Of a stretch of 64,000 nt of DNA, positions 46,741-57,706 are shown one piece after another. This DNA is from Biscogniauxia marginata (taxonomy: Eukaryota > Ascomycota > Sordariomycetes > Xylariales > Xylariaceae), in contig MU404125.1 in the NCBI GenBank assembly GCA_022695795.1, positions 124,001 through 188,000 on the forward strand, written 5' to 3'. The notes under the pieces were generated by a model that made no database searches, was not told where the DNA came from, and saw nothing but the letters and a program-made list of their open reading frames with translations. Position 1 is the first letter of the stretch, and every line of letters starts with the position of its first letter. Made by a program: the position numbers and the translations under genes.

Positions 46741-47968
46741 CAAGTGGAGTATTAGCGGAGTTAGGTTTGATTCCTATCAGCGCTATGGGTATCTCGCCGT
46801 GCTCGTTTCTATATCCAGCACTATTATAGAGCACGCGAGGTTATCTCTTTTTCACATAACACACACTCTTTATCTCTTCTTTTCTTAACAATTAGCTTGA
46901 ATAGAGGTACTGGTTAACCTACTGAGAACCCGGTCCGTACACGGTAAGCTAACCCAGATGCTCGAAAGGGACGCTCTACTACGTAGAGAACAGGGAAGCA
47001 TAATATGGGTTCAATGCTATAATAGAAATGATGATGATGATTGTTTGCATGATAAAGTAGCATCGAGGTGTTTCGTTTTTTGGGTTCAACTTGGGATTGG
47101 CAGCACACCGCTAGAAACTTCCTTTCTTGCCCCGTTAAAAACAAAAACAAAATAAATCCTGAAGGACTTAAAACTTGTCTCTTATCCCACCCCCCTTTCC
47201 TCTCCCCGGGATCTACTGCTTCTCGCATAAGTTCCGCTGCAAGCTATTTGCCTCTAGTGAATACGCCATTGCGACCCTAGGCACGTTCCCAAGATCGGGG
47301 AAGAGCTCGTTCTCGCCTCGTCGTCGCCGCTGCGGACCTCCCTAGGTTAGTGAGTCCGTGAATAAATGAATAAACACCCCACAAAGGCTACCTACTTGTT
47401 TCTTATATGTACGTGGTCGCCAGGGTTAGTCGAAGAGGAAGGGTAGGGGGGTGGGGGTTGGGAGCCACAATAGCTTCGTTGATGGAGCAGTATTTCCCAC
47501 CATCTCGCAGGCCAAACCTGAACCTGAACCTGCCCAGCTTTTTGTTAGACTAGGTACCTACCCTTAAACTACACTTACGCTGCGCTAACAGCTTGCAGGT
47601 GGGAGCGAACAAGATCCGCCCGACAATCCCGGTATTGGCACCTCCCTGTCACTCTTGGCACCCGTGGGGGGCTTCTTTACATAGGTAGTGTGTATATGTA
47701 GATATGTACGGAGAACGAACTTGACAACCAGTGCGTATGAGAATCAGTTACATACCTATCTACCTAGTTGCAGTGGTGTTGTAGCTACCCAGGCAGTGGT
47801 CCAAAGCTTAAGAAAGAGAAGAATCAGAGGGAAAGAGAGAGAGAAAAGAAAGGCTCGTCCAAACATAAGAGTCAGTCAGTCAGCCAGCCCAAAGAGGATT
47901 AACAGAGAGACGAAGTAGTTATAGTAGGTTAGATATTTAGGTTACTGACCTATCTACCTTCTATGTAC

Positions 47969-48752
47969 TACCTAGGTACGGGCTATAATTTGGTACAATA
48001 CATAACTTCGCGGCTACCTACCCTGCCCTATGTATTTTCCCGTGCCGGGGCGAAAACAAATTGCATATGCGGGAGGGAAAACGATAATTATCTACCATCT
48101 ATCTACCTACCTACCTATATATCTCAATGATCAGCCTCTTTCTCTCCTTTCCCTATCTCTTATCTAATTTTTCCCTCGCGGTGGCTTGTTCTAGTTTTTT
48201 TTTTTCTTTCCTTTTCCCGTGATGAAAAAAATATTGGTCGGGTTTGCATACCCATGCCTAATATAAGCAGATCTCCCATCAGGCGAGACAGGCCGAAATC
48301 TGCATGCAAGATCCCCCCTCCCCAAAAAACCCTTTGGCGTGCTGTCTGTTCCCCCCTGCCTCCCCTCATTTTTGTCTTCCCTGCCCAGCCAGCCCGAAAA
48401 GAAAAAAAAAAGAAAAAAAAAAAGGAAGAAAAAGAAAAAGAGCCGAGGCCAAGGCAACCTTTTTTGTCGACAGAGCCGCATATCGGAGTGTTTTAAGGTC
48501 GTTGTCGTGGACTTGCCCCCCCCCCCTCTCACCCTCGCATCCGTGGAGTCGGAGTCGGGTAGCGTAAAAACTAAAACTAATAGGTATTTCAGTTTTTAGT
48601 TTTCTTTCTTCGTTCTAATTCCTTCTCGAACAATATCTGCGGAAGCTTCTTGTGGGGAAAGGGGTGGAGGGTGGGGCGAGAGGGACAAAAAGAAAACAGA
48701 AACAGAGAGGAAACCGTAAAAGAAAGGTCTATGCGGTATAACTACCTAGGTA
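47969..48752. repeat. Two copies of the palindrome TACCTAGGTA
   Basis: The 10-bp palindrome TACCTAGGTA occurs at 47969-47978 and 48743-48752, and again inside 681-692 at the other end of the window. Looser CCTAGG/TAGGTAGG words surround them. Confidence 0.8.
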
Positions 48753-49777
48753 AACTATATAGGCACACAAGGTATATGCTATATGGTATCTAAATAGGTA
48801 AGTCCTACCTGCCATGAGGGGAAAAAAAGAAATAGCAATAGTGCGGCGGCGACGCTGTTTCACTTGACGTTTGGAACAAGGTGCAAAAAGTCAGTCACAA
48901 GGTTTTCTTGATGTCTCTGGTTCTGTCTGAGCACGCGCTATTTTCCTTCTTAGTCTGTCTCGCGCCCTCTTGTGATCTAATCTGATAATATAAACGTCCG
49001 CTATACATAGCACAGAATCTACCGGGATGTACACAACATACTTCCTAACCTTAGGGGACGGACAACTACGCAGGAAAAGCTACGGACGTCAAATACAGCT
49101 CACGTATGTGGGGTCGTTACCGAAGATATCGTAATTGTCAGCGTCGTGTCTCAACTCCCCCACGAGACCTGTCTGATATACATACGCTCGTGACAGAGCC
49201 GTGTAAAGTGTTCTTTAATCAATATACGCAAAGGCAAGGTATTCTAATCAATCTCCCCCCCTCCCGCGTGGCTAGGTCCCCTGTTAAAGTAGGTATGTAA
49301 GCTTGCTTTCCGGCTCCACCAGATCTAGTAAAGCATCGTGAACACAACACGTACCTAGTAACATTGTACATACCTCGTACATACAGACCTACTTTAGCGG
49401 TGAGGCAAAGGTGGGTTTGTTACTACGGTAGTAGAGAGGGCCTGTCAAGTTTCAGCGCTACACACGCTAATACATTAAGAATATCTCATCTCATCTCATA
49501 TACCTAATATTGGTCAGAGTGAACCTCGTGACTGGAATAGCCTCTTATGTATTATTCATCTCCTTCAAGAAAAGAAAAAAACAGCGATAAACCCCGACGC
49601 CGGTATGTATTAGTAAAACATTGTAGTCTAGTTCGTTCTCCGTGTGTGCAAGTTAGGTAGGTCTTGGGCATTTCAGCTTTTGCCCTTCAATCAATCCATC
49701 TTGGTCTGGTCTGGCCTGGCCTAGGTTAGGCTTTTCAATACTTATTCAATAATATACAGCTGACAACTGCGGCAATG

Positions 49778-49810
<33 letters not shown>
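49778..49810 (+). repeat. 33-base poly-A tract
   Basis: An uninterrupted A run in intergenic DNA, followed by more A/T-rich and CTTT-rich sequence to about 49925. No target-site duplication or retroposed gene body was recognised beside it. Confidence 0.9.
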
Positions 49811-49813
<3 letters not shown>

Positions 49814-50200
49814 CCCATTCCCATATCAAAAAAGAAAAAGAAAACTCTTCGGGGCTTTTTTTTCTTGCCTTCCCTTCTTGTCGCTATCTTTTCCATCTTC
49901 TTTCTTTTTTTTTTCTTTCTTTCCTCCCGACCCTCCATCAAGAATCAAGTACCTAGAAAATCTACCTACACTATACACTAGGTAATACACTAACCTAGTC
50001 AGTTACCACACAACCACACACGCACACACACACACACCCCTGACAACCTTCCCTCCTTCTTCCTCATCCTCGCCCCCCCTTTATGTATCCCATCCACTTA
50101 TTGCGGTAAAAAAAAAGAAAAAAAGAAATTTATATTATTAGTAAAAACCTTAAACCTCATGTACCTACACAAGGTAGGTAGTTAGTTTCTCATATCTAAT

Positions 50201-50216
50201 GGGGGGGGGGGGGGGG
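50201..50216 (+). repeat. 16-base poly-G tract
   Basis: An uninterrupted G run about 1.3 kb upstream of the dehydrogenase start. Rare in fungal DNA and prone to sequencing and length error. Confidence 0.85.
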
Positions 50217-51526
50217 TCCCTGCCATGATGGAGAGCCTACGCCTAGGGCCGCAACGGATTCCCTTGGCGGTGGGGACTTTCCTGGCTTTTCGTCCTCGTC
50301 TCCCCCAATTCTTTCTTTCCTTTTTCTTTTTTCTCCTTCTTTTTTTCATGTAGGTTGTCGTCAATGGTGGGTTTGCTAAGAAAAGGAAGAAAAAAAGAAA
50401 AAAGCTACCCTTGCTTACTCTCCTACCTCCTGCTTGACGGAGCTCACTTCGTTGGACCCTGGATCGACCGTCGTTCAAAAAAGACAGAGATCGTCAACAG
50501 CCCCCCCCCCGTAACGCTCGTTTGCCTGCCCACCCTCCATTTCGAGAGCGAGAGAGAGCAGAGAAGAAGAGAGAAAGAATGGTTTTGTGACAAGATGGCA
50601 TGGCGTAATTATATGTGGTCCCCTACCTACAGTAGATAGATAACATACCTACATACCTACATACACATGGCGTTGTGTAGCTAGTCAATGGCCCGTCGGG
50701 GTGAGCGGTAAGCCGGTCAACCATGTCGGGCGGGCGAGCCGCCGTGGCTGATCGAGACTCCGTCACTGGCCCCATCCCTACGCATCTTCCATCCACCACA
50801 GCTGCACAGGAAAAAAAGAAAGGAAAACGGTAGACCGAAACACGGAAAGGAATAGGTAGTGAATGAAGCACGAGTCCACATTAATTCTCTGCGAGTAAAA
50901 CATATAAGAGGGAAAGCCACTGGAGCCCAAGCCTCCTCGAGCTGGCCCGATCTTCTTTCTTTCTTCTCTCCCTCCATTTTCGTTGTACCAATCAGTCCCT
51001 CCACGTGCGAAGCCCTCTCCTGGTTCTTCATCACCACCCGACGCAGCAACGGTTTGCACACATCTCGAATCCAGCACAGAGATCCTGTGGTTCCTCTTGG
51101 CAAATCCTCGAAACACGGATAACACGAAACCCGCAAAGCTGGGAGCGCATTGTGACATACCTTCTCCCGCCTCACGACAATCCGTCCGTTCACCGCATCT
51201 AATCAAATTACCCAGTCTTGTGACCTCTCCCCAATCTCACGACCCTTGCGAGAACCCAGCGAGGTCGCACCCCCCGACTTCGGCTTGCCATATAAACCTC
51301 ACGACCCCCAGATAAAACCCGCTGACCAGCTTCCTACCGGCATATCCGTCCTTTCTTCCAGCCATTTTGTCATCGCTATTAAGGAACTTTAGAAGTCCCG
51401 TCGAAATCTGACCGATCTCTACCTCTGCACTCTCACCCGAGTAGAACCCCAAACGACGAGCAACTTTTCATCCATCACCCACGTACACACACACAAACAC
51501 ACGCAAGCAAACACAAACAATTCAAA

Positions 51527-52725
51527 ATGTCTGGCCGAGCAGCACTCCGCGTCACCAGAGCCGCAGCTCCCCTCCTCTCCGCCACACGCACACCCGCATC
51601 TTCCTTCTCCAGAGCTCTTCCCGCCGCTCAGCGGACGTTCAGCAAGTCCGCCATCCGATTCAACAGCGACGTGGTCCGCGAGACCGAGGTCCCTGTCTCG
51701 GTCTACTCCCCCGACTCTAAGGGCGCCGGCGCCTCGACGAGCGACCACTTCAGCATCCCCGTTAACCGCGACGATGCCCAGCCGAAGCCGTTCCCCGAGC
51801 CCGAGCCCGAGGATGTCGTGCCTCTGACCAGCAATGTCTACAAGAACATGCCCCCCACAATGCAAAAGATGTCGATAATGGACAAGGTTGTCATTGTCAC
51901 TGGGTAAGTCGTTTATCCGCAATTGCGAGAATAACCATACCTTTTCCCCCACCGTAATCCGACTGATTGCTAACGTGTTATTCCCCCCCTAATAGTGGCG
52001 CACGGGGTCTTGGAAACCATATGGCACGAGCTTGTGCCGAGGCTGGTGCGAAGGCTCTCGTCATCTTCGACGTGAACCAGGAGTTGGGCGACGAGGCGGC
52101 CGCTGAGCTGCACCAGAAGACCGGTCTCCCCGTGTCGTTCTTCAAGGTGGATGTCCGCGACGGCGCAGCCATCAACGCCGCCGTCGAGGCTGCGGTCGAG
52201 GCGTACGGTGCTCCCGACGTACTGATTAACAGTGCTGGTATTGCCGACTCCAACATCAAGGCTGAGACGTACGACCCGGCTATGTTCCGGCGGTTGATCG
52301 ACATCAACTTGACAGGCTCATTCCTGATGAGCCAGGCGGTCGGTCGGGCCATGATGGCTGCTGGCAAGCCCGGTTCCATCGTGCTCGTCGCTAGCATGAG
52401 CGGTAGCATCGTCAACTACCCGCAGGAGCAGTCGTGCTACAACGCATCCAAGGCTGGTGTGATCCAGTTCGGCAAGTCGCTCGCCGCCGAGTGGGCCAAG
52501 TACAATATCCGTGTCAACTGCATCTCCCCCGGCTACATGGACACGGCGCTCAACCGCGTGCCGGCCCTCGAGGCCCAGAAGAAGATCTGGCGCTCCCTGA
52601 CGCCCCAGAACCGCCTCGGTAACGTTGACGACCTCAATGGTCTCTGCGTCTTCCTCGCCAGCGACGCCAGCGGCTTCATGACAGGTGCCAACATTAACAT
52701 CGACGGTGGCTACACCTGCTACTAA
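51527..52725 (+). CDS. Mitochondrially targeted short-chain dehydrogenase/reductase (polyol/ketose type)
   Basis: Two exons, 51527-51903 and 51996-52725, give 368 residues. The first about 40 residues are Arg/Ala/Ser-rich without acids (MSGRAALRVTRAAAPLLSAT), a mitochondrial presequence pattern. The classical SDR fold begins near residue 120. The cofactor motif TGGARGLG spans the intron (TG-G|GA). NSAGI (about 196) corresponds to NNAG. The catalytic triad is Ser in the SMSGSIVNY block, Tyr274 and Lys278 in YNASK. SPGYMDTALN follows, and the protein ends GANINIDGGYTCY, typical of this family. The sequence resembles fungal arabinitol, mannitol or sorbose dehydrogenases/reductases of the SDR family. 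The substrate cannot be fixed by eye. The C-rich leader upstream suggests strong expression (inference). Confidence 0.88.
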
Positions 52726-54588
52726 ACCTTGCCGCTCTCTGGCAAGTTCGTCCTCTCTGCCCTTTCGCCTTGGGCCTGGGACGATAGGTCGTGTAGGCGA
52801 GTTGGATGGATGGATGGATCTGCCCACGTCTCGGGTCATACCCGACTTAGACACACCTTTTTAAAAGGCTTGACTTGGTCACATGAGCCGGCGCGGGGGA
52901 GAAGCATTACCCGGTTAGCCCCTTCATAATGCGCTTGTGGGAAGGGAAGGGGAAGTTTGTGCGGAGAACATGTCACCCACCATGTCTGCCGCTATACAAT
53001 CTCCCCCTCTCGCTACTTGGCAAGAAAATTCATTCAAGCTCGGAATGTGCCCCGTTGCCGTCTTATAGGCCTGTCGGTTATCGTACCTAAAAGTCGTTTC
53101 CGCCTACCTGCTTTGCATTTTCGGGGGGGGTTTGCTCCATTTCGATTCTTTCGATTTACACAAATAAAAACATCCATCGGACGGATACGGGGAAAGGGTT
53201 CATAGAGGCGTGCGCGTTTGTTTCATTCTTGCTTTTAAATCGCAGTCCTTTTTTCTCGTTTCCCCCCCTCCTGGGTATTGGGATCTTTTTTTTTTTCTCG
53301 CCAACTGGTATTCATGCTCTGTTGTGTGTTTTTTTTCTCTTCACTCCTTTCCTAGATTCCCGGATTGGGACTCGGAAATAAATCATGGGGATCACTGCCG
53401 TGGGTCGGGATGGGTGCAAATGACTAGAGAGAAAGAAGAGGTTAAAGATGAATAACGTCGCATGCAGCAAGGGTATACCATGATAGAGAGTTAAGGACGA
53501 TAAACAGCAGTCATCGATAGATGCAGGGGTTCTCTAGAGACGAGAGGGATGAAAACTCGTGGGAATGTGGCATGGAGAGGTGGAAAGGCAAATGCCATAG
53601 ATGAATAGAGAGGACCAAATCTAGAGTCTTATCTGGATTCATTGGCAGAACTAAAGTTTGTTGCTCTCCATACCTACAAGGTACATAATATGCTCCTGCT
53701 TGGTGATGAAGATGGTACCTTAGGTAACCTACCTACTACCTTCCTAAGTCTGAATTCGTAAACTACCTGAGGTAGTTGTAAGTCGATACTATTCTCGTCG
53801 TTTCCTGTTCAGCAAGTCCGTCGCACATCGATACTGACGTCAACACCGTTGTTGTTGTGACCTGCTTGCCAATAACCCAAGTAATCATGCACTGTAAATA
53901 AATACGGCACTATTCCCTACCCATCTACACATCCAAGCCGTCCAGTCTAGGTAGGTAATTTGCATGGCGACATTATAGCACACCATAGTGTGTGCATCTT
54001 CGCATTAGAATGCCAACGGAATGCAATCTAGATTTCACCCTGAACGAGGATGATTTCTTTTTGTTCTTGTTTTTTCCCTTTTGGCCCCCTTTTCCCTTTC
54101 GAGGGGGAGACGCGCAGACTACTTGCTGAACGAACTTTTCTTCTTTCAAGGCATCCCGTCCGAACGTCATCTAGTTAAATCTCTAATTCTCAACTCAAGA
54201 GAACATCCAAATGCGTGGTATCGTCTCACTGCTATGTACAAGAGGGGTCCTTGTATCACGTCTCCTTTCCAAATGGGAGGTCGTCGATTTGCTCCTCCCC
54301 CATCATTCCTATCCTGCCTCATCCCCCCTTTTTTCTTCTTCGAATATTTCAATACCGCATTAAAATCCGATCGCATCCATACTGAAAAGGGGGCTCTACT
54401 AGAACCACCACCGTCGTCACTACCGTATAAGGGGAGTTGTCAAACACGCAGCTTACTCCCACGACTAATTGAGAATTCTTTGCCGTCTTTTATACCGTAA
54501 AGGATGGCCTCGATTCAAACACCTCGGGACACGGGCGTTTCTCAGATGCTCTCCAGGGAAATGGAAGAGGCGTGATTCATAAAACACT
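52726..54588. other. Convergent 3' spacer
   Basis: 1.9 kb between the dehydrogenase stop and the PAK kinase stop. It contains GGATGGAT words after the dehydrogenase, T-runs near 53286, TACCTTAGGTAACCTACC-like words at 53697-53750 and several weak open frames with no coding character. Confidence 0.5.
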
Positions 54589-57500
54589 TCATTGGCCCTT
54601 GCGAGCCTTCTCCTGCTGTCGCGCATCCCTGGCAGCTCGGACTAGAGGGGATAATGACCCCAGATCCACGCATAAGTTCATGAAGTCATGCTAGTAAATA
54701 GTTAGCCATATACTGCGTTGATTTACCCTGGCTGGTAGAAGTGGGAAAGAACATACCCGAAGGAGGTCATGTGCGCTTGCTCTCTTCTCGGGATCAACCT
54801 TCAGAGCGAAGTAGAGGAAATCCTTGAATACGGGAGACAAAGTCTGCTCATCCTTGATCTGCGGCGTACCGTTGGTAGCGATCAGCCACAGGGCACGGAG
54901 CGGCGATTCTGTGAGGTAGGGTGGCTCTCCCTCTATCATCTCGATCGCCATGATACCGAGCGACCAGATGTCGACTTTCCGGCCGTATTCTTTCCTCGTA
55001 ACCACCTCCGGTGCCATCCAATAAGGCGTCCCGACCATCGTGGTGCGTTTGTTGTGCGCCTCATTGATTTGGGCACAGAACCCGAAGTCGGCTGTGGTAG
55101 AATAGTGTCAGCTTAGATCTTTCTAGATTAAGAGAGCATGAACGGGCTTACTAAGCTTGATGCTACCCTCCAGCGATAATAGGATGTTGTCGGACTTGAT
55201 ATCTCTGTGGATGACCCCCTTGGAGTGCAAGTGCTGGAGGCCTTTCAGGGTCTCGCGGCAGACAGAAGCTATCTGCCCTTCCGTCATGATGTTGAAGGTG
55301 ACGACATCCGTAAGGCTACCACCCTCCATAAACTCCATGATAACCCACAACTCGCCACCGCAGAGATAGCTATCTATAAAATTGACGATGTTGGGATGTA
55401 CGCTCTCCTTCATGACCAAGATCTCATTTATAATCAAGTCCTTCTTTGGTTGCTGTTCCAAATTCATCTGCTTGATAGCCACGAGGCGGTTCGATCCTCT
55501 CTCGTGACCCGTGTAGACTCCTCCGGACGCACCCTGTCCAATCTTAGTAAAACCTCTGTAGATTTCTCGAGGGTCGCCTTCCGAGCAGATGCGCTTCAAG
55601 GCCGCTGCCACATCTATGCTGGTGCTCTGCCGCGCCCGGTTACGAGGTCGTGGTTGCGCAGCCGGGCCCATACGCGAATGGCCAGCACCACTGCCTCCGC
55701 CATTGGTTTCCGGAGGACGGCCAACCTGTTGCTGCGCACCCGAAGGCGCGGGCTGGGATGGGGGCTGCCTGGTGCTTGTAGATCGACCCAGCTGGCCTTT
55801 CATAGCGGCCTGGGCCTGGGACATAGCCTGTTCCTGCTGCTGCTGCATTAGTTGCTGCTGGTAGGCCGCTTGAACTGCCGAGGACGGCTGGCCAGCAGGC
55901 GCATGCGAAGTATGGGAGGTATGAGGCTGTGACCCATTCGCTCTCGAGTTTGATCTCGACCTATACTCCTCGGGAAGCATGGGGATGTTTTCCTTCGGCC
56001 CGTATGAGGTTGGTGTCATGTCCTCGCCGGACGACGCCATGCCAATACCAGAGTCCTTAGCTGGGTATGGCGACTGTGGAGGCATCCGCGTCTGCAGCGA
56101 AACTGGAGGCTTCGGTGCCGGTCGACTGGGTTGCAGGTTGGGATGGTCCCTGGCGGAGTGCATTGCAGAACCCTTTCCGGGTACAGGCGGGGGTGCGCGG
56201 GGGTTCTCAAAGGTGCCTTCATTATTTACGATTGGAAATCTCGGACTTGCTGGTGGGCTGATCATAGGTGACATACCGGCATAGTTTGGCGCATACATGC
56301 CGGGCGATGTGGCCATTCCTCCTGAGGGGCTACGTAGCTCTGGTGCTCTCACGTCATGAAACTTCTCGAGGACCTGATCCTCGTGGGGCCTCTCTGTAGT
56401 CTCCTTGTAGAAGGTCACGATATCTGCAATCATCTGCGGGTTCTCCCTTCGGGCATTCTCCGGGATACCGCTCTCGTTGATAAGACGTTGCCATTCTTTC
56501 GGCAGACCCTACAACAGGTATCAGCATTGCGACCGCAGTTTAATATCCACTGTACCGTGATAGTGCCCAGGAAGCTAAGACTTGAGACTTGAGACTGAGA
56601 CTGAGACGGAGACGGAGACGGAGACGAACCGTAAATTGGCCGGTAGAACTGTCATAACCGACGTGGGTGACATGAACTGGGTTTTCCGGGGCCGAGATGA
56701 CGGGCTTCTTTGGCGACCCCACCAGCGTGCTCATGAGACCTGAAAACCCCGACTTCTTCCTCAGGACACCGGGGCCCTTTGGCTCTTTGGTCTCGTCCGA
56801 GTACCGTTTTGGACCGCCGGGCTGGTTGTCCGGGGAGCGGGAGCCATACGTCTTTTCCGACATGTTCGCGTCGGCGGTGGAGAAACTAGCAGAACGACGC
56901 AGCGGAGGGCTCATGGCGTAGGTATTATTATTAGGCGATGTTTTCGACAGTGGGGGCGGTGCGGGTCGACTACGAGACGGCTGGTACGAAGGGGATTTTG
57001 TGGCTTCGAGGTGATTGAGGATGGTGCTGCCGTCGAAAGGGGCGCCGACCAACTCCTCAGACGTCTTGGTGCTGAGCGGTCGCAAGGGGGAATCGGACAT
57101 ACGATGATGGTGGTGTTGGTGGTGGCGGCTCTTGGTCGGGGTGGACGTGGATGTCGACGCCGTGTGTGCAATACCAGCACTAATACCGCTACCGCTACCG
57201 TTACCGCTACCAGTTCTAGTTCCAGTTCCAGTTCCAATTCCTGGCCCACCGACAACAGCTGCAGTGGGGTACGTCCTGGTCGGCGAGTGCTGCGAGGCTG
57301 GCTGGTGGTGTGTTGGGACAGCCGGGGGGAGAAAATCGCCAGCACTCAGGGTCGGTGAGGCAGTAGGGAAGTGAGTGTTGGTGTTGGTGTTGGCGTTGGC
57401 GAAGGCGTTGGTGAAGGCGTTGGTGAAGGCGGCGGTGGTGGTAGCAGCAGTGGTGGTGGTGGTAATGGGCAGATGACGGGGCGATGAACTGTTTGACGCG

Positions 57501-57706
57501 TTGGAAATGCTGCCAGATGTGGCAGTTCTCTGGGGTGGAGCGCTTGGAGCTCGCCGCAGACTCGTGGAGCTCCGTTTGCTCTGGATGGATTGGGCGTCAA
57601 AGCGACCATCAGCCGTGATGGAATAGCTGTGAGCGTGGTGATGGTGAGGGGGCGGCTTCTTGGTCAGTTTGCGTCGGTGTGAATTGCTGTTATTGTGGCT
57701 GTCCAT
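54589..57706 (-). CDS. ste20: Ste20-type p21-activated protein kinase (CRIB + kinase)
   Basis: Four exons on the minus strand, 57706-56630, 56508-55152, 55091-54757 and 54690-54589, give 956 residues. The N-terminus ([20 protein letters not shown]) is disordered, with His runs and a TG/SG-repeat segment. The CRIB/p21-binding domain is rebuilt across intron 1: [20 protein letters not shown], then [18 protein letters not shown] (about 340-375). No PH domain is visible, which favours Ste20 over Cla4. A Pro/Gln-rich linker follows. The kinase domain (about 670-930) has GQGASGGVY, the Lys in [20 protein letters not shown] (KLTDFGFCAQ across intron 2), [17 protein letters not shown] and RASAHDLLR. 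The last exon ends in [10 protein letters not shown] and QQEKARKGQ, as in Ste20 orthologues. It acts downstream of Cdc42/Rac in polarity and MAPK signalling. Upstream ATG-less extension of the frame past 57706 is not used. Confidence 0.95.
56575..56627 (+). repeat. GAGACT/GAGACG hexamer array inside the kinase gene's first intron
   Basis: About eight 6-7-bp units (CTTGAGA, GAGACT, GAGACG) sit in the intron 56509-56629, directly against its 5' splice site. Read on the minus strand the array is (CGTCTC)n, beginning within the donor GTTCGTCTC. Confidence 0.8.

Larger units (their letters stand above)
46574..51526. other. Intergenic region rich in simple repeats, ending in the promoter of the dehydrogenase gene
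   Basis: 5 kb without a supported gene. It holds an AT dinucleotide run, purine and pyrimidine runs, a 33-base poly-A, a 16-base poly-G and numerous TAGGTA/CCTACC words. The final 0.6 kb before 51527 is C/A-rich with CACACA words and is probably the 5' leader of the next gene. The long minus frame overlapping it at 51419-51952 is an antisense shadow of the dehydrogenase. Confidence 0.5.

Noticed and set aside
49778..49925. Poly-A tract as the tail of a retrotransposed element
   Set aside because: No element body, reverse-transcriptase sequence or target-site duplication was recognised next to it.
51419..51952. 177-codon minus-strand frame over the dehydrogenase exon 1
   Set aside because: Gly/Val-rich antisense of a presequence exon; no family features.
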